From the NCBI GenBank assembly GCA_937921835.1, contig CAKZVG010000567.1, forward strand, positions 1 through 8,122: a stretch of DNA of 8,122 nucleotides. The letters are read 5' to 3'. Numbering within the stretch: position 1 is the first letter of the stretch; each line of letters opens with the position of its first letter. Below are positions 5,606 through 8,122 of the stretch, piece after piece. The notes beneath the pieces were generated by a model that saw only the letters and a list, made by a program, of their open reading frames with translations, was not told where the DNA came from and made no database searches. Origin of the DNA: an uncultured Bryobacteraceae bacterium (GTDB lineage Bacteria > Acidobacteriota > Terriglobia > Bryobacterales > Bryobacteraceae). The position numbers and the translations under genes were made by a program.

Positions 5606-6510
5606 CCGCCGAACCCAAACCGTTGCGCAGTATGACCGGCTTCGCGCGCCTGCGCGTCGCGTTAGAAGACGGGGACTTGACCGTCAGCGTCAAGAGCCTC
5701 AACCACCGCGCCCTCGACATCCACTTCCATATCCCGGCCGAATTCGACCCCTTCGAGAACGCCATGCGGGCCGCGGTCAAGAAATGGGCCATCCGGGGGC
5801 ACATCGAAGTCCGGATTTCCTATCACCGGACCCGGGCCGCCGGCGCCCTCACCTGGAACCGCCCGCTGGCCGATGCCTGGATGACGGGCTTCCGGCAAGC
5901 GGCGGCGATTTACGGCCTGCGGCAAGCGCCCGATCTGAACGCCGCGTTCCAGACGCCCGGCATGTTCGTCGAGGAGCCGGCCCGCGATCTCGACCCAGGG
6001 CTCGAACCGGTGCTGGCGGCGGCCGTCGAGGATGCAATGGACGCGCTGACCCAGTTCCGCGAGCGGGAAGGAGCCGAGCTTGCCCGCCTGATGCGCGAGC
6101 GCTGCCAGGCCGTGGCCACCGCCGCGGAGCGCATGGAACGTCTGCGCGAAAAGGCCCTGCCCGCCTTCCAGGCCCGCCTGAACGAACGCCTCGGCGAGCT
6201 GCTGAAAGGCGTAGCCGTGGAACCGCAGCGCCTGGCGCAGGAAGCCGCCATTCTCGCCGACCGCTCCGACATCGGCGAGGAAATCGCCCGCCTCAAGATC
6301 CACGCCCGGCAGCTTGATGAACTGCTGGCCGCCGGCGGCGAGGTGGGCAAGAAACTCGACTTCCTTTTGCAGGAGATGAACCGCGAAACCAACACCATCC
6401 TGTCGAAGACCAACGGCGCCGGCGAACGCGGCCTGGCGATCACGGAACTGGCGCTGGGCGTCAAGAGCGACGTCGAAAAGATCCGCGAGCAGGCGCTGAA
6501 CGTCGAATGA
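5602..6510 (+). CDS. yicC: YicC family endoribonuclease
   Basis: YicC/YloC proteins are conserved endoribonucleases; E. coli YicC has been linked to turnover of the small RNA RyhB. The 302-residue protein shows both family domains. The YicC N-domain starts RSMTGFARLRV and continues VSVKSLNHRALDIHFHIP. The C-terminal DUF1732 part contains ADRSDIGEEIARLKIH (from about 219), GKKLDFLLQEMNRETNTILSK and the final VEKIREQALNVE. Length is normal. After SKTN (268-271) the protein has a GAGERGLAITELALG stretch about five residues longer than the form I remember from E. coli and Bacillus, perhaps a lineage variant. The ATG overlaps the exporter stop, and its own stop overlaps the gmk ATG. The yicC-gmk-rpoZ order is widespread, whereas coupling to an exporter upstream is less so. 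Confidence 0.94.
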   Translation: MTAEPKPLRSMTGFARLRVALEDGDLTVSVKSLNHRALDIHFHIPAEFDPFENAMRAAVKKWAIRGHIEVRISYHRTRAAGALTWNRPLADAWMTGFRQAAAIYGLRQAPDLNAAFQTPGMFVEEPARDLDPGLEPVLAAAVEDAMDALTQFREREGAELARLMRERCQAVATAAERMERLREKALPAFQARLNERLGELLKGVAVEPQRLAQEAAILADRSDIGEEIARLKIHARQLDELLAAGGEVGKKLDFLLQEMNRETNTILSKTNGAGERGLAITELALGVKSDVEKIREQALNVE

Positions 6511-7133
6511 GCGTCGCCTTCATCATTTCCGCTCCCTCGGGTTCGGGCAAGTCCACGCTGGTCAAGGCCCTGCTGGCCTGGGACCCATCCCTGCTGTTTT
6601 CGGTTTCCTACACCACGCGAGCGCCTCGCGGGCAAGAGCGCGAAGGGGAGAATTATCACTACACTTCGCGCCGCGAATTCGAGGAGCGCGCGGCACGGGG
6701 AGAGTTTCTGGAGTACGCCGAGGTCTTCGGGAACTACTACGGCACCCACCGCGGCATCTGGGAGCGGGCCCAGGCCTCGGGCGTCGACCTTGTCCTGGAC
6801 ATCGACGTGCAAGGTGCGCGACAATTGAAGCAACGGATCGGCGGGGACGCGGTGTCCATCTTCATCCTCGCCCCTTCCCGCCAGGAGTTGGAGCACCGGT
6901 TGCGGGCGCGCTCGGAAGACCCCGAAGAGGTGATCGAGCGGCGCTTGCGCGAGGCGGCTGAAGAGATCCGGAATTACCACCTGTACGACTACGTGATTGT
7001 GAACGAGGAGATCGAACAATCCGTCGATACGCTGAAGTCGATCGTCAAGGCGGAGCGGGTGCGGCGCAGCCGGATCGCTGACCGCATCCAGCCCATCCTC
7101 AGAACTTTTGCCAACGAGCCTGGGGCGGAGTAG
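6507..7133 (+). CDS. gmk: Guanylate kinase
   Basis: Gmk phosphorylates GMP to GDP using ATP, an essential step in guanine nucleotide supply and (p)ppGpp balance. The 208-residue cytoplasmic protein has an intact P-loop, APSGSGKST (9-17, Lys15). Its GMP-binding region is SYTTRAPRGQEREGENYHY (34-52), with the expected Ser34, Arg38, Arg41 and Tyr50, followed by EYAEVFGNYYGT (69-80) and the LDIDVQGARQL strand (Asp98, Asp100). The lid arginines (LRARSEDPEEVIERRL) and the final LKSIVKAER segment are typical. Length matches the family. The ATG at 6507 overlaps the yicC stop in an ATGA junction. remA (DUF370), found between yicC/yloC and gmk in many Bacillota and other genomes, is absent here. rpoZ follows after 27 nt. 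Confidence 0.97.
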   Translation: MSVAFIISAPSGSGKSTLVKALLAWDPSLLFSVSYTTRAPRGQEREGENYHYTSRREFEERAARGEFLEYAEVFGNYYGTHRGIWERAQASGVDLVLDIDVQGARQLKQRIGGDAVSIFILAPSRQELEHRLRARSEDPEEVIERRLREAAEEIRNYHLYDYVIVNEEIEQSVDTLKSIVKAERVRRSRIADRIQPILRTFANEPGAE

Positions 7134-7145
7134 ACGGCCCCGGGC

Positions 7146-7150
7146 GGGAG
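7146..7150 (+). promoter_or_regulatory. Shine-Dalgarno site for rpoZ
   Basis: GGGAG with a 10-nt spacer before ATG 7161, in the 27-nt gap after gmk. It supports independent initiation of rpoZ rather than strict coupling to gmk. Confidence 0.55.
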
Positions 7151-7160
7151 AAAGAGCATT

Positions 7161-7394
7161 ATGCCCGACAGGTCTCACAGCGCCAACACCATCCCGGACG
7201 ATGCCGAATCGAGCTGCTACCGCTTCATTATCGTGGCCGCCAAGCGTGCGCGCCAGCTTCAAAATGGAGCCCGGTCGTTTCTGCCGACCACGTCCAAGAA
7301 ACCAACGGTGGCGGCGATGGAAGAGGTACGGCGCGGGCTGGTGAAGTACGACGACCCCAACCGCGAACCGGCCCAGCCGGAGGCGGCGGAATAA
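7161..7394 (+). CDS. rpoZ: RNA polymerase omega subunit
   Basis: Omega wraps the C-terminus of the beta-prime subunit, helps assemble RNA polymerase and in many bacteria forms part of a ppGpp site. The 77-residue protein has the family core YRFIIVAAKRARQLQNGAR (20-38) followed by KKPTVAAMEEVRRGLV (46-61). The N-terminus (SHSANTIPDDAESSC) and the acidic tail (REPAQPEAAE) are variable parts. Identification rests on the RARQL and 'T.AM.EV' pattern plus the classic position between gmk and coaBC. The segment between the two motifs (SFLPTTS) lacks the more usual 'P.V' form but is of normal length. The stop codon (7392-7394) forms the loop of a perfect 7-bp inverted repeat. coaBC begins 24 nt after the stop. 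Confidence 0.92.
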   Translation: MPDRSHSANTIPDDAESSCYRFIIVAAKRARQLQNGARSFLPTTSKKPTVAAMEEVRRGLVKYDDPNREPAQPEAAE

Positions 7395-7401
7395 TTCCGC
7401 C
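7385..7401 (+). repeat. Inverted repeat with the rpoZ stop codon as its loop
   Basis: GGCGGAA (7385-7391) pairs perfectly with TTCCGCC (7395-7401); the three-base loop is the TAA stop of rpoZ. The T and A flanking the central base are also complementary, so as DNA it is a 17-bp near-palindrome. No T run follows, so it is not a classical terminator. It ends 17 nt before the coaBC ATG, where it could act as an operator, an mRNA stability element or a translation-coupling hairpin; none of these is demonstrated. Confidence 0.5.
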
Positions 7402-7418
7402 ACGGCGCGGGATTCGAT

Positions 7419-8122
7419 ATGCGGGTCCTTTTAGGCGTCGGCGGCGGGATTGCCGCCTACAAAGCGGCCGAGCTGGCGCGCACGCTCATGGAGCGCGGCG
7501 CGTCGGTTCAGGTGACGATGACCGAAGCGGCGCGGGAGTTCGTTCAACCACTGACCTTCGCCGCGCTCACCGGGCGCAAGGTGATGACCTCCCTGTTCGC
7601 CTGCGGCAGCCCGGAAGCCGTGCTGTCCAGCGCCGTCGAGCACATCGCGGTGGCGCAAGAGAACGATTTGCTGCTGGTCGCCCCGGCCACGGCCGATCTG
7701 CTCGCCAAGTTCGCCCACGGTCTGGCGGACGATTTTCTCTCCACGCTCTACCTGGCCTTCACCGGCCCCGTGGTGCTGGCTCCCGCCATGAACACCAACA
7801 TGTGGGAGCATCCGGCCACGCGCGCCAACCTCGATACGCTTGCGGCGCGCGGCCACCACATCATCGAGCCGGAGGAAGGCCCGCTGGCCTGCGGCACGGT
7901 TGGCAAAGGCCGCCTGGCCGAACCGGAGCGGATCGCCGAGGCCGTCCTGGCGCTCGCCAGCCGGCGCCGGGACCTGGAGGGCGAGACCGTGCTGGTGACC
8001 GCCGGACCCACCCAGGAACCGCTCGACCCGGTGCGCTTCATCTCCAACCGCTCGAGCGGCAAAATGGGTTACGCCCTGGCCGAGGAGGCAGCCGCGCGGG
8101 GCGCCAAGGTCATCCTGATTTC
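7419..8122 (+). CDS. coaBC: Bifunctional phosphopantothenoylcysteine decarboxylase / phosphopantothenate-cysteine ligase (3'-truncated by window edge)
   Basis: CoaBC carries out two successive steps of coenzyme A synthesis: joining cysteine to 4'-phosphopantothenate (CoaB) and FMN-dependent decarboxylation (CoaC). 234 codons are visible without a stop before the window ends. The CoaC domain is complete: [14 protein letters not shown] at the N-terminus, VEHIA with catalytic His75, [17 protein letters not shown] (FMN site), PAMNTNMW with Asn125, and [10 protein letters not shown] with Cys158. These fall at the same numbers as in the E. coli enzyme. The CoaB domain starts at [27 protein letters not shown], with Asn210 for the acyl-cytidylate step, and is cut at about residue 234 of an expected ~400. 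ATG 7419 is preceded by GGGA at 7409-7412. Its place after rpoZ is typical, and priA often follows. Confidence 0.96.
   Translation, partial: MRVLLGVGGGIAAYKAAELARTLMERGASVQVTMTEAAREFVQPLTFAALTGRKVMTSLFACGSPEAVLSSAVEHIAVAQENDLLLVAPATADLLAKFAHGLADDFLSTLYLAFTGPVVLAPAMNTNMWEHPATRANLDTLAARGHHIIEPEEGPLACGTVGKGRLAEPERIAEAVLALASRRRDLEGETVLVTAGPTQEPLDPVRFISNRSSGKMGYALAEEAAARGAKVILI

Noticed and set aside
5910..7403. 497-codon minus-strand open frame opposite yicC, gmk and rpoZ
   Set aside because: It crosses three conserved genes and ends in Ser/Arg/Ala low complexity; no independent support.
1..8122. tRNA, rRNA, CRISPR array, insertion sequence, phage or toxin-antitoxin content
   Set aside because: Nearly every base is in a conserved + strand gene; gaps are 62 nt or less and show no cloverleaf, regular direct repeats or transposase-like reading frames.

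Overview
This is a GC-rich bacterial chromosome segment in which all twelve genes lie on the + strand. They are packed with overlaps or short gaps, and there is no mobile element, CRISPR array, tRNA or rRNA. The content is conserved housekeeping: ribosome maturation, tRNA methylation, lipid A/LOS export, nucleotide and coenzyme A synthesis, and RNA polymerase omega. An MsbA-type exporter beside a heptosyltransferase-like family 9 glycosyltransferase indicates an outer-membrane (Gram-negative) organism. The gene orders and protein flavours (a 'GSLFGPV' RNase HII, and a YicC tail with a 'SKTNGAGE..' stretch) suggest Acidobacteriota, possibly near Solibacter/Bryobacter. That placement is inference from memory and was not tested by a search.

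Layout. (1) Positions 1-2558 hold the end of the rimM-trmD-rplS ribosome/tRNA operon, followed by rnhB and a small two-helix membrane protein of unknown function that overlaps rnhB by 10 nt. (2) Positions 2621-5605 hold a small zinc-ribbon (Trm112/YcaR-like) protein, a GT9 glycosyltransferase and an MsbA-like ABC exporter. This resembles the proteobacterial neighbourhood where ycaR sits near msbA and lpxK. (3) Positions 5602-8122 hold yicC, gmk, rpoZ and the first ~234 codons of coaBC, a cluster well known from many phyla. Block 3 is tied to block 2 by a 4-nt ATGA overlap. Both window edges cut genes: rimM lacks its N-terminus and coaBC its C-terminus.

How they fit together. Four junctions (rimM/trmD, GT9/msbA, msbA/yicC, yicC/gmk) are 4-nt stop/start overlaps that suggest translational coupling, and trmD/rplS overlap by 35 nt. 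The longest non-coding stretch is only 62 nt (2559-2620), so large parts are probably co-transcribed. I see no convincing factor-independent terminator.

I found no undescribed multi-gene system. The points most worth a second look are local. One is a textbook G-quadruplex pattern inside trmD that encodes a small Gly/Glu insertion next to the catalytic position. Another is a short hairpin whose loop is exactly the rpoZ stop codon. The third is the unidentified membrane protein after rnhB.
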